Assembly (NCBI RefSeq): GCF_026410255.1
Contig: NZ_JAPMLL010000006.1
Coordinates: 144,305-208,304 of the forward strand
DNA: 64,000 nt
From: Xanthomarina sp. F1114
GTDB lineage: Bacteria; Bacteroidota; Bacteroidia; Flavobacteriales; Flavobacteriaceae
Direction: 5' to 3'
In this document: positions 50,516 to 62,111 of the stretch, piece after piece
Layout: every line of letters starts with the position of its first letter
Numbering within the stretch: the first letter of the stretch is position 1
Position numbers and translations under genes: made by a program
Notes under the pieces: generated by a model
The model's database searches: none
Seen by the model: only the letters and a program-made list of their open reading frames with translations
Told to the model about the DNA's origin: nothing

Positions 50516-53500
50516 TTAGTTAAAATTAACCTCTTGTTTTGCTTGCATCATTTCATCGAATTCTTCTTTAGAACCAACTATAATGCTATCGTATCTTCTC
50601 ATACCTGTTCCTGCTGGAATTCTATGACCTACAATTACATTTTCTTTTAGTCCTTCTAGATGATCTACTTTACCATTTACAGCTGCCTCGTTAAGTACTT
50701 TTGTAGTTTCCTGGAAGGAAGCTGCAGAGATAAACGACTTAGTTTGTAATGAAGCTCTAGTAATACCTTGTAAGATTGGAGTAGCCGTTGCCGGTTGTGC
50801 ATCTCTTGCTTCAACTAGTTTTTTATCCTCTCTTCTTAAGATTGAATTCTCATCTCTTAAATCGCGAAGTGAAACTATCTGCCCAGCTTTTAAAGTTGCA
50901 GAATCTCCTGCATCTTCAACCACCTTCATTCCAAATACATCATCATTTTCTTCTATGAAATCAGATTTATGAACTAATTGATCTTCTAAGAATGTGGTAT
51001 CTCCAGAATCTATAATTCTAACCTTACGCATCATTTGTCTTACAACAACTTCAAAATGCTTATCGTTAATCTTCACACCTTGTAAACGGTAAACTTCTTG
51101 AACTTCGTTCACTAAGTACTGTTGTACAGCAGAAGGTCCTTTAATATTCAAGATATCGTTTGGCGTAATTGAACCATCAGAAAGTGGCATTCCAGCTTTT
51201 ACGAAATCATTTTCTTGTACAAGAATTTGACTAGATAACTTAACTAGATACTTTTTAACATCGCCCAATTTAGATTCAACAATAATCTCACGATTACCTC
51301 TCTTAATTTTTCCGAAAGAAACCACACCATCAATAGCACTAACTACTGCTGGGTTAGATGGGTTACGTGCTTCAAACAGTTCCGTTACACGTGGTAAACC
51401 TCCTGTAATATCTCCAGATTTTGCAGATTTACGAGGAATTTTAACTAACACTTTACCAACTTTAATTTTATCGCCGTCATCAGTCATAATGTGCGCACCA
51501 ACTGGTAAGTTGTAAGAACGGATAGTTTCTCCCTTAGAATTTTCGATAATAAGAGTAGGAATTAACTTTTTATTTCTAGACTCAGAAATTACTTTCTCCT
51601 GGAAACCTGTTTGCTCATCAATTTCTACTTGATAAGTAACACCTTGTTCGATATTCTCATAACGAACTTTTCCTGCAAATTCAGAAATAATTACACCGTT
51701 ATATGGATCCCAAGAACAAACAACATCTCCTTTTTTAACTTCAGCTCCACTTTCTATTGTGATAGCAGATCCGTAAGGAATATTATTAGTACTTAAAACA
51801 ATGCCAGTTTTCTTATCAACGAGTTTTAATTCAGATGTACGAGAAATAACAATATCTACTGGTTCCCCTTGGCTATTTTCACCTTTTACAGTTTTTAACT
51901 CGTCTATTTCAGCAATACCATCAAACTTAACAGTTAATTTATTTACTTCTGAAATGTTACCTGCAATACCACCCACGTGGAAGGTACGTAATGTTAACTG
52001 TGTACCAGGCTCTCCAATAGATTGTGCTGCTACAACTCCTACGGCTTCACCTAGTTGTACCATTTTATTGGTAGCTAGATTACGTCCGTAACATTTTGTA
52101 CAAATACCTTTTTTAGCTTCACATGTTAATGGAGATCTTACTTCTACAGACTCAATTGGAGAGACGCCAATTAATTTAGCTTTTTTCTCGTCTATTAAGT
52201 CTCCTGCAGATACTAATAACTCGTCTGTTAATGGATTATAAACATCATTTAAAGAAATTCTACCAACAACTCTATCCGCTAAAGATTCAACAATTTCATC
52301 ATTTTTCTTTAATGGTGTTACTTCTACTCCTCTTAGAGTACCACAATCTTCGCTATTTACAATAACATCTTGCGACACGTCTACTAAACGACGAGTTAAA
52401 TAACCAGCATCTGCTGTTTTTAATGCGGTATCGGCAAGACCTTTACGCGCACCGTGAGTTGAGATAAAGTATTCTAAAATTGAAAGACCTTCCTTAAAGT
52501 TAGAAAGAATTGGGTTTTCAATAATTTCTCCTCCACCTGCAGTAGATTTTTTAGGTTTTGCCATTAATCCACGCATTCCAGTTAACTGACGAATCTGTTC
52601 TTTAGATCCACGAGCTCCGGAATCAAGCATCATATATACCGAGTTAAATCCTTGTTGGTCTTCGCGAATACGCTTCATAGACAACTCTGTCAATTCAGCA
52701 TTCGTAGATGTCCAAATATCAATAACTTGGTTATAACGTTCGTTGTTGGTAATAAGACCCATATTATAATTGGCCATAATACCATCAACTTGCTTGTTAG
52801 CAGACCCAATAAGATCTTGCTTTTCTGGTGGAATAATAATATCTCCTAAACTAAATGATAAACCACCTTTAAAGGCAAAGTTATATCCTAAGCTTTTAAT
52901 TTCATCTAAGAAGTCTGCCGTTTCTGGCACAGAAGTTACTTCTAAAATCTTACCGATAATGCTTCTTAAAGATTTTTTGGTAAGTACTTCGTTTACATAT
53001 CCGGCAGAATGAGGTACATGTAAATTAAATAATACACGACCAACTGTAGTTGGAATTACTTGTAATGATAATTCTCCTTCTTCGTTAAAATCGTATGTTC
53101 TAACTTTAATAGAAGCATTTAATTCCACACGTTTTTCGTTATATGCAATAACTACTTCCTCTGGAGAATAGAAAGTTAAACCTTCTCCTTTTATTTGAAC
53201 ATCCTTTGTAGACTTACGTTCTTTGGTCATATAATATAAACCAAGAACCATATCTTGAGAAGGAACAGCAACTGGCGAACCATTTGCCGGGTTCAAAATA
53301 TTATGAGAAGCTAACATTAATAGTTGAGTCTCTAAAATAGCTTCTGGCCCTAATGGTAAGTGAACAGCCATTTGATCCCCATCAAAATCGGCGTTAAATG
53401 CCGTAGTTGCTAGAGGATGTAACTGAATAGCTTTACCTTCAATTAATTTAGGTTGGAATGCTTGAATACCCAGTCTGTGTAAAGTAGGAGCACGGTTTAA

Positions 53501-54817
53501 AAGAACTGGATGTCCTTTTAAAACATTCTCTAAAATATCCCAAACTACAGGCTCTCTTCTATCTATAATTTTCTTTGCAGATTTTACTGTTTTTACAATT
53601 CCTCTTTCAATTAGTTTTCTAATTACGAAAGGCTTGTAAAGCTCAGCTGCCATATTTTTAGGCAGTCCACATTCAAATAATTTTAATTCTGGTCCAACAA
53701 CAATTACCGAACGAGCAGAATAATCTACACGTTTACCTAGTAAGTTTTGACGGAAACGACCTTGTTTACCTTTTAATGAATCTGATAAAGATTTTAATGG
53801 TCTGTTAGAATCCGTTTTAACAGCAGATGATTTACGTGTATTATCGAATAACGAATCTACAGATTCCTGTAACATACGTTTTTCGTTACGTAAAATAACT
53901 TCTGGTGCTTTTATTTCAACAAGTCTTTTAAGACGGTTGTTTCTAATAATTACACGACGATATAAATCGTTTAAATCTGAAGTTGCAAAACGACCTCCAT
54001 CTAGTGGTACTAAAGGACGTAATTCTGGTGGAATAATTGGAATAACCTTCATAATCATCCATTCTGGACGATTTTCTCTGTTTTCGTTCGATTCACGTAA
54101 AGCTTCAACAACTTGAAGTCTTTTTAAAGCTTCTGTTTTACGTTGTTTAGACGTTTCTGTATTTGCTTTATGGCGTAATTCAAATGATAAGGCATCTAAA
54201 TCAATTCTTGCCAATAAATCGATTAAACATTCAGCTCCCATTTTAGCAATAAACTTATTAGGGTCTGAATCGTCTAAATATTGATTTTCTTTAGGAAGTG
54301 TTTCAAGAATATTTAAATATTCTTCCTCTGTTAAGAAATCCATTTTCTGTACAGGTTCTCCTTCTGCGTTATTAGCAATACCTGATTGAATTACTACATA
54401 GCGTTCGTAGTAAATAATCATATCTAATTTCTTAGATGGTAAGCCTAAAAGGTAACCTATTTTGTTTGGTAAAGAACGGAAATACCAGATATGAGCAACA
54501 GGAACAACCAAATTGATATGTCCTACTCTATCTCTACGTACTTTCTTTTCTGTTACTTCAACACCACAACGGTCGCAAATAATACCTTTGTAGCGAATTC
54601 TTTTATATTTTCCACAAGCACATTCGTAATCCTTTACAGGACCAAAAATACGCTCACAAAATAAACCATCTCTTTCTGGTTTATGTGTTCGATAATTGAT
54701 AGTTTCTGGTTTAAGAACTTCGCCACGAGATTCTGCTAAAATAGACTCTGGAGATGCTAAACCAATTGAGATTTTATTAAATCTCTGTACTGTATTCTTA
54801 TCTTGTTTTCTTGCCAT
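50516..54817 (-). CDS. rpoC: DNA-directed RNA polymerase subunit beta'
   Basis: The 1433-residue protein has all beta' landmarks: N-terminal zinc ribbon [20 protein letters not shown] (about 67-90), NADFDGD with the three active-site magnesium aspartates (about residue 477), [13 protein letters not shown], the second zinc site [13 protein letters not shown] (about 895-910) and the bridge/trigger regions [17 protein letters not shown] and FHVGGIAG. Bacteroidota-type length. It is the last gene of the operon from tuf to rpoC, 80 bases after rpoB. A candidate hairpin of CAGTATTT with AAATACTG lies in that gap (about 54853-54886) and may be a processing site. Confidence 0.99.
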   Translation of the reverse strand: MARKQDKNTVQRFNKISIGLASPESILAESRGEVLKPETINYRTHKPERDGLFCERIFGPVKDYECACGKYKRIRYKGIICDRCGVEVTEKKVRRDRVGHINLVVPVAHIWYFRSLPNKIGYLLGLPSKKLDMIIYYERYVVIQSGIANNAEGEPVQKMDFLTEEEYLNILETLPKENQYLDDSDPNKFIAKMGAECLIDLLARIDLDALSFELRHKANTETSKQRKTEALKRLQVVEALRESNENRENRPEWMIMKVIPIIPPELRPLVPLDGGRFATSDLNDLYRRVIIRNNRLKRLVEIKAPEVILRNEKRMLQESVDSLFDNTRKSSAVKTDSNRPLKSLSDSLKGKQGRFRQNLLGKRVDYSARSVIVVGPELKLFECGLPKNMAAELYKPFVIRKLIERGIVKTVKSAKKIIDRREPVVWDILENVLKGHPVLLNRAPTLHRLGIQAFQPKLIEGKAIQLHPLATTAFNADFDGDQMAVHLPLGPEAILETQLLMLASHNILNPANGSPVAVPSQDMVLGLYYMTKERKSTKDVQIKGEGLTFYSPEEVVIAYNEKRVELNASIKVRTYDFNEEGELSLQVIPTTVGRVLFNLHVPHSAGYVNEVLTKKSLRSIIGKILEVTSVPETADFLDEIKSLGYNFAFKGGLSFSLGDIIIPPEKQDLIGSANKQVDGIMANYNMGLITNNERYNQVIDIWTSTNAELTELSMKRIREDQQGFNSVYMMLDSGARGSKEQIRQLTGMRGLMAKPKKSTAGGGEIIENPILSNFKEGLSILEYFISTHGARKGLADTALKTADAGYLTRRLVDVSQDVIVNSEDCGTLRGVEVTPLKKNDEIVESLADRVVGRISLNDVYNPLTDELLVSAGDLIDEKKAKLIGVSPIESVEVRSPLTCEAKKGICTKCYGRNLATNKMVQLGEAVGVVAAQSIGEPGTQLTLRTFHVGGIAGNISEVNKLTVKFDGIAEIDELKTVKGENSQGEPVDIVISRTSELKLVDKKTGIVLSTNNIPYGSAITIESGAEVKKGDVVCSWDPYNGVIISEFAGKVRYENIEQGVTYQVEIDEQTGFQEKVISESRNKKLIPTLIIENSKGETIRSYNLPVGAHIMTDDGDKIKVGKVLVKIPRKSAKSGDITGGLPRVTELFEARNPSNPAVVSAIDGVVSFGKIKRGNREIIVESKLGDVKKYLVKLSSQILVQENDFVKAGMPLSDGSITPNDILNIKGPSAVQQYLVNEVQEVYRLQGVKINDKHFEVVVRQMMRKVRIIDSGDTTFLEDQLVHKSDFIEENDDVFGMKVVEDAGDSATLKAGQIVSLRDLRDENSILRREDKKLVEARDAQPATATPILQGITRASLQTKSFISAASFQETTKVLNEAAVNGKVDHLEGLKENVIVGHRIPAGTGMRRYDSIIVGSKEEFDEMMQAKQEVNFN

Positions 54818-54897
54818 TTTCTTTTAGTATTCAGTCTCAGCCTCAGTATTTAATTTAATAAAATATAAACTAAATACTGCGACTGCATACTATTTTT

Positions 54898-57800
54898 TTA
54901 TTCCTCTAATCTAATGTCTAGTCCTAGACCTTTCAATTCGTGCATAAGTACGTTGAAAGATTCTGGTAATCCAGGTTCTGGCATTGGTTCTCCCTTAACT
55001 ATACTTTCGTAAGTTTTAGCTCTACCAATAACATCATCAGATTTAACGGTCAATATTTCTCTTAACGTTGCAGATGCTCCATAGGCTTCAAGAGCCCAAA
55101 CTTCCATCTCTCCAAAACGCTGACCACCAAATTGTGCTTTACCACCAAGAGGTTGTTGAGTAATTAAAGAGTACGGTCCAATAGAACGTGCGTGCATCTT
55201 GTCGTCTACCATATGTCCTAATTTCAACATATAGATAACTCCAACAGTTGCAGGTTGGTCAAAACGATCTCCTGTTCCACCATCGTATAGATAGGTATGT
55301 CCATATCTTGGAATTCCGGCTTCATCTGTTAATTCGTTGATTTGATCCAATTCTGCACCATCAAAAATAGGTGTTGCATACGTACGTCCTAGTTTTTGTC
55401 CAGCCCATCCAAGAACAGTTTCATATATCTGACCAATGTTCATACGAGAAGGTACACCAAGCGGGTTTAATACAATATCCACTGGAGTTCCATCTTCTAA
55501 GAAAGGCATATCTTCATGACGTACAATTCTAGCAATAATACCTTTATTACCGTGACGTCCTGCCATTTTATCTCCCACTTTAAGTTTACGCTTTTTAGCT
55601 ATATAAACTTTAGCAAGTTTGATAATTCCAGCTGGTAATTCGTCTCCTACAGAGATAGTAAACTTCTCACGACGTAAAGAACCTTGTAAGTCGTTTTCTT
55701 TAATCTTGTAGTTGTGAATTAAATCGGCAACCAATTTATTAGTAGCATCGTCTGTAGTCCAAGTACCGCTAGTTAAATGGGTATAATCGTCTACAGAGTT
55801 TAACATTTTAAGTGTATATTTCTTACCTTTTGGTAATACTTCTTCACCTAAATCGTTAAAAATACCTTGAGCTGTTTTACCTCCAACAATAGCAAAAAGT
55901 TTTTCAACTAAGACATCTTGTAAATCGTCAAATTTCTTATCGTAAATACCTTCTAATTGTAAGATATCTTCTTTGTCTTTTGCACGCTTGCGTTTATCTT
56001 TAACCGCACGAGCAAAAAGCTTTTTATCGATAACTACACCATGTAATGATGGAGAAGCTTTTAACGATGCATCTTTTACATCTCCAGCTTTATCACCAAA
56101 AATAGCACGTAATAATTTCTCTTCAGGAGTTGGATCACTTTCACCTTTTGGTGTAATTTTTCCAATAAGAATATCTCCAGGTTTTACTTCAGCTCCAATT
56201 CTTATCATTCCATTTTCGTCAAGGTCTTTTGTTGCCTCTTCAGAAACGTTTGGAATATCGTTTGTAAGCTCTTCGTTACCTAATTTAGTATCTCTTACTT
56301 CAAGAGAGTACTCATCTATATGTATAGACGTAAAAATATCTTCTCTTACAACTCTTTCTGAAATTACAATAGCATCCTCAAAATTATACCCTTTCCAAGG
56401 CATAAAGGCTACTTTCATATTAATTCCAAGAGCTAATTCTCCTTTTTGAGTAGCATATCCTTCGCAAAGAACTTGACCTTTAGTTACTTTATCACCTTTT
56501 TCAACGATAGGTTTTAGGTTGATAGAAGTTCCTTGGTTTGTTTTTCTAAACTTAATAAGCGGATATGTTTTAGTATCGCTATCAAAACTAACTTTTGCTT
56601 CGTCTTCAGTTCTATCATATTTGATAGTAATTTCTCTAGAATCTACATATTCAACAACGCCACTTCCTTCGGCATTAATTAATACACGAGAATCTGAAGC
56701 TACTTGTCTTTCTAATCCTGTTCCAACAATAGGAGCTTGCGGACGTAATAAAGGAACTGCTTGACGCATCATGTTAGATCCCATTAAGGCTCTATTCGCA
56801 TCATCATGTTCCAAGAAAGGAATTAAAGACGCAGAAATAGAAGCAATTTGGTTTGGCGCTACATCGGTATAATGGATATCTTTAGGTTCTACTACCGGGA
56901 AATCTCCTTCCATTCTAGCAATAACCTTATCAATTTTAATTTTACCCGCATCGTCTACTTCAATAGTTGCCTGAGCAATCATTTGGTCTTCTTCTTCCTC
57001 TGCACTTAAATAAATTGGTTCTCCTTTAATATCTACTACACCATCTTCTACTTTTCTATACGGAGTTTCGATGAATCCCATAGCATTTACTTTAGCAAAT
57101 ACTGATAGAGAAGAAATAAGACCAATATTTGGTCCCTCAGGAGTTTCAATTGGACAAAGTCTTCCGTAGTGTGTATAGTGAACATCACGTACTTCGAAAC
57201 CAGCTCTTTCACGAGATAATCCTCCTGGTCCTAAGGCAGATAAACGACGCTTATGCGTAATTTCGGCCAAAGGATTGGTTTGATCCATAAATTGAGATAA
57301 CTGGTTTGTACCAAAGAATGAATTAATTACAGACGATAAAGTCTTCGCATTAATTAAATCTATTGGAGTAAAAACTTCGTTATCACGTACATTCATACGT
57401 TCGCGAATAGTACGTGCCATACGTGCTAAACCAACTCCAAATTGTTGAGATAATTGTTCTCCTACTGTACGTACACGACGGTTAGATAAGTGATCAATAT
57501 CATCAATCTCCGCTTTAGAATTGATAAGCTCGATTAAATATTTTATAATAGTAATGATATCTTCTTTGGTAAGCACTTGCTTATCCATCCCAATATCAAG
57601 ACCTAATTTTTTATTCATTCTATAACGACCTACTTCTCCTAAAGAGTAACGTTGGTCCGAAAAGAATAATTTATCAATAATACCACGCGCAGTTTCTTCA
57701 TCTGGCGGCTCAGCATTACGTAATTGTCTATAGATATGTTCAACAGCTTCTTTTTCAGAGTTTGTTGGATCTTTTTGTAAGGTATTATGAATTATAGCAT

Positions 57801-58710
57801 AATCTCCTTGTTGTGCACTTTCTTTATGTAAAAGAATAGTTTTTACACTTGTCTCAAGGATTTCCTCAATATTATCTTTATCAAGAACGGTATCACGATC
57901 TAAAACAATCTCGTTACGTTCAATAGATACAACTTCTCCTGTATCCTCATCCACAAAATCTTCATGCCATGTGTTAAGTACACGGGCTGCCAATTTACGA
58001 CCTAATACTTTTTTCAATCCCGCTTTAGAAACTTTAATTTCTTCTGCAAGATCAAATATTTCAAGAATATCTTTATCACGCTCAAAACCAATAGCTCTAA
58101 ATAAAGTAGTTACAGGTAATTTTTTCTTACGATCGATATAGGCATACATTACCGAGTTGATATCCGTAGCAAATTCTATCCAAGAACCTTTAAACGGTAT
58201 AACTCTAGCTGAGTATAATTTAGTTCCATTAGCATGGAAAGATTGTCCAAAAAACACACCAGGAGAACGGTGTAATTGAGAAACAACAACACGCTCTGCA
58301 CCGTTAATACAGAAAGTACCAGAAGGTGTCATGTAAGGAATAGTACCTAAATACACATCTTGAACTATGGTTTCGAAATCTTCATGTTCAGGGTCTGTAC
58401 AGTACAGTTTTAATCTAGCTTTTAGCGGAACGCTATATGTAAGTCCTCTTTCAATACATTCTTCAATGCTATATCTAGGTGGATCGATAAAGTAATCTAA
58501 GAATTCTAAAACGAATTGATTACGTGTGTCGGTTATTGGGAAGTTTTCCATGAAGGTATTATAAAGACCTTCATTACCTCTTTCTTCTGATTTCGTTTCT
58601 AACTGGAAAAAATCCTGGAAGGATTTAATCTGAATATCCATAAAGTCTGGATATTCTGTTCTATTTACAATAGACGAGAAGTTTAATCTTTCAGCTTGTG
58701 TTACTAACAT
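54898..58710 (-). CDS. rpoB: DNA-directed RNA polymerase subunit beta
   Basis: The 1270-residue protein has the rifampicin-binding region ([17 protein letters not shown] with [13 protein letters not shown]), the invariant GRHGNKG and [24 protein letters not shown], and a C-terminal clamp [26 protein letters not shown] at 58710 is used because the longer frame starts with TTG. The upstream gap to rplL (124 bases) holds a stable RNA hairpin and a second small one (see regulatory entry), matching the processing/attenuation position known from other bacteria. The visible motif QFMDQTNP is that of a wild-type, rifampicin-sensitive site. Confidence 0.99.
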   Translation of the reverse strand: MLVTQAERLNFSSIVNRTEYPDFMDIQIKSFQDFFQLETKSEERGNEGLYNTFMENFPITDTRNQFVLEFLDYFIDPPRYSIEECIERGLTYSVPLKARLKLYCTDPEHEDFETIVQDVYLGTIPYMTPSGTFCINGAERVVVSQLHRSPGVFFGQSFHANGTKLYSARVIPFKGSWIEFATDINSVMYAYIDRKKKLPVTTLFRAIGFERDKDILEIFDLAEEIKVSKAGLKKVLGRKLAARVLNTWHEDFVDEDTGEVVSIERNEIVLDRDTVLDKDNIEEILETSVKTILLHKESAQQGDYAIIHNTLQKDPTNSEKEAVEHIYRQLRNAEPPDEETARGIIDKLFFSDQRYSLGEVGRYRMNKKLGLDIGMDKQVLTKEDIITIIKYLIELINSKAEIDDIDHLSNRRVRTVGEQLSQQFGVGLARMARTIRERMNVRDNEVFTPIDLINAKTLSSVINSFFGTNQLSQFMDQTNPLAEITHKRRLSALGPGGLSRERAGFEVRDVHYTHYGRLCPIETPEGPNIGLISSLSVFAKVNAMGFIETPYRKVEDGVVDIKGEPIYLSAEEEEDQMIAQATIEVDDAGKIKIDKVIARMEGDFPVVEPKDIHYTDVAPNQIASISASLIPFLEHDDANRALMGSNMMRQAVPLLRPQAPIVGTGLERQVASDSRVLINAEGSGVVEYVDSREITIKYDRTEDEAKVSFDSDTKTYPLIKFRKTNQGTSINLKPIVEKGDKVTKGQVLCEGYATQKGELALGINMKVAFMPWKGYNFEDAIVISERVVREDIFTSIHIDEYSLEVRDTKLGNEELTNDIPNVSEEATKDLDENGMIRIGAEVKPGDILIGKITPKGESDPTPEEKLLRAIFGDKAGDVKDASLKASPSLHGVVIDKKLFARAVKDKRKRAKDKEDILQLEGIYDKKFDDLQDVLVEKLFAIVGGKTAQGIFNDLGEEVLPKGKKYTLKMLNSVDDYTHLTSGTWTTDDATNKLVADLIHNYKIKENDLQGSLRREKFTISVGDELPAGIIKLAKVYIAKKRKLKVGDKMAGRHGNKGIIARIVRHEDMPFLEDGTPVDIVLNPLGVPSRMNIGQIYETVLGWAGQKLGRTYATPIFDGAELDQINELTDEAGIPRYGHTYLYDGGTGDRFDQPATVGVIYMLKLGHMVDDKMHARSIGPYSLITQQPLGGKAQFGGQRFGEMEVWALEAYGASATLREILTVKSDDVIGRAKTYESIVKGEPMPEPGLPESFNVLMHELKGLGLDIRLEE

Positions 58711-58746
58711 CAATGGACGAAATTTTGATTAAAAAAAATGTTTGAT

Positions 58747-58811
58747 TATAGCCTACTGGCTATATACGACAAATGGTCTAGGTCCAAGAGAGCGTTCTCC
58801 AGACCTAAACC
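58747..58811 (-). promoter_or_regulatory. Hairpins in the rplL-rpoB gap (attenuator or processing site)
   Basis: On the minus strand GGTTTAGGTC pairs with GACCTAGACC over 10 bp (58811-58775), and its interior GAGA...CTCT extends the stem. 11 bases further, TATAGCC AGTA GGCTATA forms a second hairpin (58764-58747), and a T run follows nine bases later at 58731-58738. The pair lies exactly between the ribosomal and polymerase genes, where E. coli has an RNase III site and partial terminator. Function here is inferred. Confidence 0.6.
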
Positions 58812-58834
58812 TTTGTTACTTTTAAGTGATAAGC

Positions 58835-59209
58835 TTACTTAAGCTCAACCTCTGCTCCAGCTTCTTCTAATTGAGCTTTTAAAGCTTCTGCTTCGTCTTT
58901 AGCAACACCTTCTTTTACAGGGCTAGGTGCACCGTCAACTAATTCTTTAGCTTCTTTTAATCCTAAACCAGTTAATTCTTTAACTAATTTTACAACTGCT
59001 AATTTAGAACCACCAGCCGCTTTAAGGATTACATCAAATTCAGTTTGCTCTTCAGCAGCGTCTCCACCACCAGCAGCAGGTCCAGCCATAGCTACAGCAG
59101 CAGCTGCAGGCTCAATACCATACTCATCTTTTAATATAGTTGCTAATTCGTTTACTTCTTTTACTGTTAAGTTAACTAATTGTTCTGCGAAATCTTTTAA
59201 ATCTGCCAT
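58835..59209 (-). CDS. rplL: Large ribosomal subunit protein bL12 (L7/L12)
   Basis: The 124-residue protein has the L12 N-terminal dimerisation part ([23 protein letters not shown]), an Ala/Gly-rich hinge ([21 protein letters not shown]), and the C-terminal domain with [36 protein letters not shown], which binds translational GTPases. It forms the ribosomal stalk on L10. It follows rplJ by 64 bases and precedes rpoB by 124. Confidence 0.98.
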   Translation of the reverse strand: MADLKDFAEQLVNLTVKEVNELATILKDEYGIEPAAAAVAMAGPAAGGGDAAEEQTEFDVILKAAGGSKLAVVKLVKELTGLGLKEAKELVDGAPSPVKEGVAKDEAEALKAQLEEAGAEVELK

Positions 59210-59273
59210 TTTTCTATCGTTTTAATAAATTTTAATAATAATATAATTGTAATTAAGTGCGTACACGTTTTGA

Positions 59274-59795
59274 TTATCCTTCTTTTTCGGATAAAGTTTT
59301 AATAATACCTGCTAGTTTACCTCCACTAGATTTAAGTGCCGAAACAACGTTTTTAGCTGGAGATTGTAATAAGCCAATAATGTCTCCAATAACTTCTTCT
59401 TTAGACTTAATGTTAACTAAAGATTCTAGTTGATCGTCGCCAATATAAATTGCTTCCTCAATAAACGCTCCTTTTAAAAGAGGTCTATCTGATTTCTTAC
59501 GGAAAGTTTCAATAATTTTAGCTGGAGCATTACCTGTTTCAGAATACATAACTGAAGTGTTTCCTTTTAATGTAGAAGGAAGGTCTCCAAAGTCCTTATC
59601 TGATGCTTCCATTGCTTTTGCAAGCAAGGTATTTTTAACCACTGCTAATGTTACATCTGCTTTAAAGCAAGCACGACGTAAATTTGTAGTACTAACTGCG
59701 TTTAATCCTGAAATATCTGCTAAATAGATATTTGTATTATCAGCTAGTTCTGCAGTTAAGTCTTTGATTACTTGTGATTTTTCTTCTCTTGTCAT
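59274..59795 (-). CDS. rplJ: Large ribosomal subunit protein uL10
   Basis: The 173-residue protein has the L10 N-terminal RNA-binding domain (MTREEKSQVIKDLTAEL, then NIYLADISGLNAVSTTNLRRAC), VVKNTLLAKAMEA and a C-terminal helix (SALKSSGGKLAGIIKTLSEKEG) that anchors L12 dimers. It is 19 bases after rplA, so there is little room for a typical L10 leader; autoregulation, if any, would have to use the end of rplA. Confidence 0.97.
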   Translation of the reverse strand: MTREEKSQVIKDLTAELADNTNIYLADISGLNAVSTTNLRRACFKADVTLAVVKNTLLAKAMEASDKDFGDLPSTLKGNTSVMYSETGNAPAKIIETFRKKSDRPLLKGAFIEEAIYIGDDQLESLVNIKSKEEVIGDIIGLLQSPAKNVVSALKSSGGKLAGIIKTLSEKEG

Positions 59796-59814
59796 AATAA
59801 AAGTTTTAAACTAC

Positions 59815-60504
59815 TTAACCGATCTTTGGATCAACAGCTAAACTTGGGCTCATTGTAGAAGACATAAAAATGCTCTTTACATAAACTCCTTTTGCTGCAG
59901 TTGGTTTTAGTTTGATTAATGTTTGTAATAATTCGTTTGCGTTATCCACAATTTTATCAGCACTAAAAGATGCTTTTCCAATTGAGGCATGAACAATACC
60001 TGTTTTATCAACTTTAAAGTCGATTTTACCAGCTTTTACATCGCTCACTGCTTTTGCTACGTCCATAGTTACAGTACCTGTCTTTGGGTTAGGCATTAAA
60101 CCACGAGGACCTAATACGCGCCCTAAAGGACCTAATTTACCCATTACGCTTGGCATAGTTACAATAACATCTACATCTGTCCAACCACCTTTAATTTTAT
60201 TAAGGTACTCATCTAAACCTACGTAGTCTGCTCCTGCTTCTTTTGCTTCTGCTTCTTTATCTGGAGTAACTAATGCTAAAACTTTTACATCTTTACCAGT
60301 TCCATGTGGTAATGTTACTACACCTCTTACCATTTGATTTGCTTTTCTAGGATCTACTCCTAAACGAACTGCGATATCTACAGATGCATCAAATTTGGTA
60401 TTGGTTATCTCTTTTACTAATGCTGATGCTTCAGTAACAGAATAAAGTTTTCCTTTTTCTATTTTTGCTAAAGCTTCTTTTTGTTTTCTTGTTAATCTTG
60501 CCAT
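59815..60504 (-). CDS. rplA: Large ribosomal subunit protein uL1
   Basis: The 229-residue protein has the L1 signature: [25 protein letters not shown] and [26 protein letters not shown]. It binds 23S rRNA at the mobile stalk and in other bacteria represses its own mRNA. It is 17 bases after rplK in the operon. Confidence 0.98.
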   Translation of the reverse strand: MARLTRKQKEALAKIEKGKLYSVTEASALVKEITNTKFDASVDIAVRLGVDPRKANQMVRGVVTLPHGTGKDVKVLALVTPDKEAEAKEAGADYVGLDEYLNKIKGGWTDVDVIVTMPSVMGKLGPLGRVLGPRGLMPNPKTGTVTMDVAKAVSDVKAGKIDFKVDKTGIVHASIGKASFSADKIVDNANELLQTLIKLKPTAAKGVYVKSIFMSSTMSPSLAVDPKIG

Positions 60505-60521
60505 TTCTAAAATTTTATAGA

Positions 60522-60962
60522 TTAATTAGGGGCTTCGCCACCTTTTACAGTTATACCCATTGATCTTGCAGTACCCGCAACCATTTTCATGGCAGCATCG
60601 ACAGTAAATGCGTTTAAATCCGGCATTTTGTCTTCTGCAATGGCTCTAACTTGATCCCAAGAAACTTTTGCAACTTTCTTAATATGTGGCTCTCCTGAAC
60701 CTTTTTTTGCTTTGGCCGCTTCTAATAATTGTACAGCTGCAGGTGGTGTTTTGATTACAAAGTCGAATGATTTGTCTTTGAAAACCGAAATCACAACTGG
60801 TAATACTTTACCAGGTTTATCCTGTGTTCTAGCATTAAACTGCTTACAGAACTCCATGATATTCACTCCAGCGGCACCTAAAGCGGGTCCAACCGGTGGC
60901 GACGGATTCGCTGCACCTCCCCTAACTTGTAGTTTAACTACTTTACTTAACTCTTTTGCCAT
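60522..60962 (-). CDS. rplK: Large ribosomal subunit protein uL11
   Basis: The 146-residue protein has the L11 signature: [38 protein letters not shown], with proline-rich thiostrepton-site motif [10 protein letters not shown]. The C-terminal rRNA-binding part is [38 protein letters not shown]. It shapes the GTPase centre of the 50S. It is 74 bases after nusG, with a possible weak hairpin (GCAAT/ATTGC) between. Confidence 0.98.
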   Translation of the reverse strand: MAKELSKVVKLQVRGGAANPSPPVGPALGAAGVNIMEFCKQFNARTQDKPGKVLPVVISVFKDKSFDFVIKTPPAAVQLLEAAKAKKGSGEPHIKKVAKVSWDQVRAIAEDKMPDLNAFTVDAAMKMVAGTARSMGITVKGGEAPN

Positions 60963-61036
60963 TTTTACTAATTTAGTTTTTTTGCAATACTTATTTTTAG
61001 AAGCTTAAGATTGCCTTTTTATATATGTAACAATTA

Positions 61037-61591
61037 TTATACTTTTTCTACTTGCATATAACTTAACTCTAATGGGGTTTTTCTTCCAAAAATCTTAACC
61101 ATTACTTCAAGCTTACGCTTTTCTTCATTTATTTTTTCAATAGTTCCATCGAAACCGTTGAAAGGTCCATCAATTACTTTAACAGTTTCTCCAATATTAA
61201 ATGGAATTGCAACGTTTGCATCTGCATCTACTGTTAACTCATCTACTTTACCTAACATTCTGTTTACTTCAGACTGTCTTAATGGCACTGGATCTCCTCC
61301 TTTTGTTTCACCTAAAAATCCAATAACATTAGTTACAGATTTTATAATATGTGGAATCTCGCCAGTTAAATTGGCTTTCACCATAATGTAACCAGGAAAA
61401 TAAACTTTTTCTTTATTTATTTTCTTTCCGTTACGAATTTGTACTACTTTTTCGGTTGGAACTAAAACTTGGTCAACATAATCTTCTAAGCCCAATCGAG
61501 CGATTTCCGTTTCTATGTAAGCTTTAATTTTATTTTCTTGACCACTTACAGCACGAACAACATACCATTTCTTTTCACTCCCTTCAGACAT
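61037..61591 (-). CDS. nusG: Transcription termination/antitermination factor NusG
   Basis: The 184-residue protein has the NGN domain (KKWYVVRAVSGQENKIKAYIE, then YFPGYIMVKANLTGEIPHIIKS) and a C-terminal KOW domain (VKVIDGPFNGFDGTIEKINEEKRKLEVMV). It binds RNA polymerase beta' and links it to Rho or the ribosome. It is 11 bases after secE, a nearly universal neighbour pair. Confidence 0.97.
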   Translation of the reverse strand: MSEGSEKKWYVVRAVSGQENKIKAYIETEIARLGLEDYVDQVLVPTEKVVQIRNGKKINKEKVYFPGYIMVKANLTGEIPHIIKSVTNVIGFLGETKGGDPVPLRQSEVNRMLGKVDELTVDADANVAIPFNIGETVKVIDGPFNGFDGTIEKINEEKRKLEVMVKIFGRKTPLELSYMQVEKV

Positions 61592-61602
61592 AAAATCTAT
61601 TT

Positions 61603-61797
61603 TTAACTTATCAAATTAAAATAAAAACCAACTACTTTGCTAAATACGGTGTCTACACCCCATATTGCTAATGAAAACACAATAGAAAAAACAGCTACAA
61701 GAACTGTTAAACTTTGCGCTTCTGCCATTGTAGGCCAAGTGACATTGTTTTTTAACTCACCGAATGATTCTTTAATATAAGTAATAATTCCTGCCAT
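61603..61797 (-). CDS. secE: Preprotein translocase subunit SecE
   Basis: The 64-residue protein has the one-membrane-segment form: amphipathic helix FGELKNNVTWPTMAEAQ and a membrane helix (LTVLVAVFSIVFSLAIWGVD). The LxxVxWPT motif is typical of SecE. The ATG at 61797 was chosen since the frame upstream runs through tRNA-Trp. SecE stabilises the SecY channel in the cytoplasmic membrane. It lies 68 bases after tRNA-Trp. Confidence 0.95.
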   Translation of the reverse strand: MAGIITYIKESFGELKNNVTWPTMAEAQSLTVLVAVFSIVFSLAIWGVDTVFSKVVGFYFNLIS

Positions 61798-61865
61798 TTT
61801 AATATTGTTATTTAACGGTTTAAGAGGTTTTCCTTGCAGACAAACTTCTCGTCTCGTATTTTTTG

Positions 61866-61938
61866 CACGGGTTGAGAGACTCGAACTCACGACACCTGGT
61901 TTTGGAGACCAGTGCTCTACCAACTGAGCTAAACCCGT
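61866..61938 (-). tRNA. tRNA-Trp (anticodon CCA)
   Basis: The 73-nt minus-strand cloverleaf has acceptor ACGGGTT/AACCCGT, D-arm GCTCAGTTGGTAGAGC, anticodon loop CTCCAAA giving CCA, and T-loop GTTCGAG. The discriminator is G and CCA is not encoded. It sits between tuf and secE, as in many bacteria. Confidence 0.96.
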
Positions 61939-62061
61939 ATAAAAGAAGTGCTTATTTTACACAAACTAACTTCTTTTAAATTTTATAATCTTCTCAATTT
62001 AAGTAATTACTAACTATACGTTAGTATAACCGAAAACAAGAAAACCTTTTAAATACAAGTC

Positions 62062-62086
62062 AAGGTATTCCATTATAGAATACCTT
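62062..62086 (-). terminator. Hairpin after tuf
   Basis: AAGGTATTC and GAATACCTT pair over 9 bp around a 7-base loop, 26 bases after the tuf stop. A T-rich but not continuous tract follows on the minus strand. It may stop or trim part of the tuf transcript before tRNA-Trp. Confidence 0.5.
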
Positions 62087-62111
62087 AACTTTTATATTTA
62101 TTAAACTTTAA

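Noticed and set aside
55973..56449. 158-codon ORF antisense to rpoB
   Set aside because: It is a shadow of conserved rpoB coding sequence with no recognisable domain.
59796..59814. L10-type leader RNA
   Set aside because: Only 19 bases separate rplA and rplJ, too few for a leader structure.
61798..61923. Longer SecE start
   Set aside because: The added codons are the reverse reading of tRNA-Trp; the true SecE begins at 61797.
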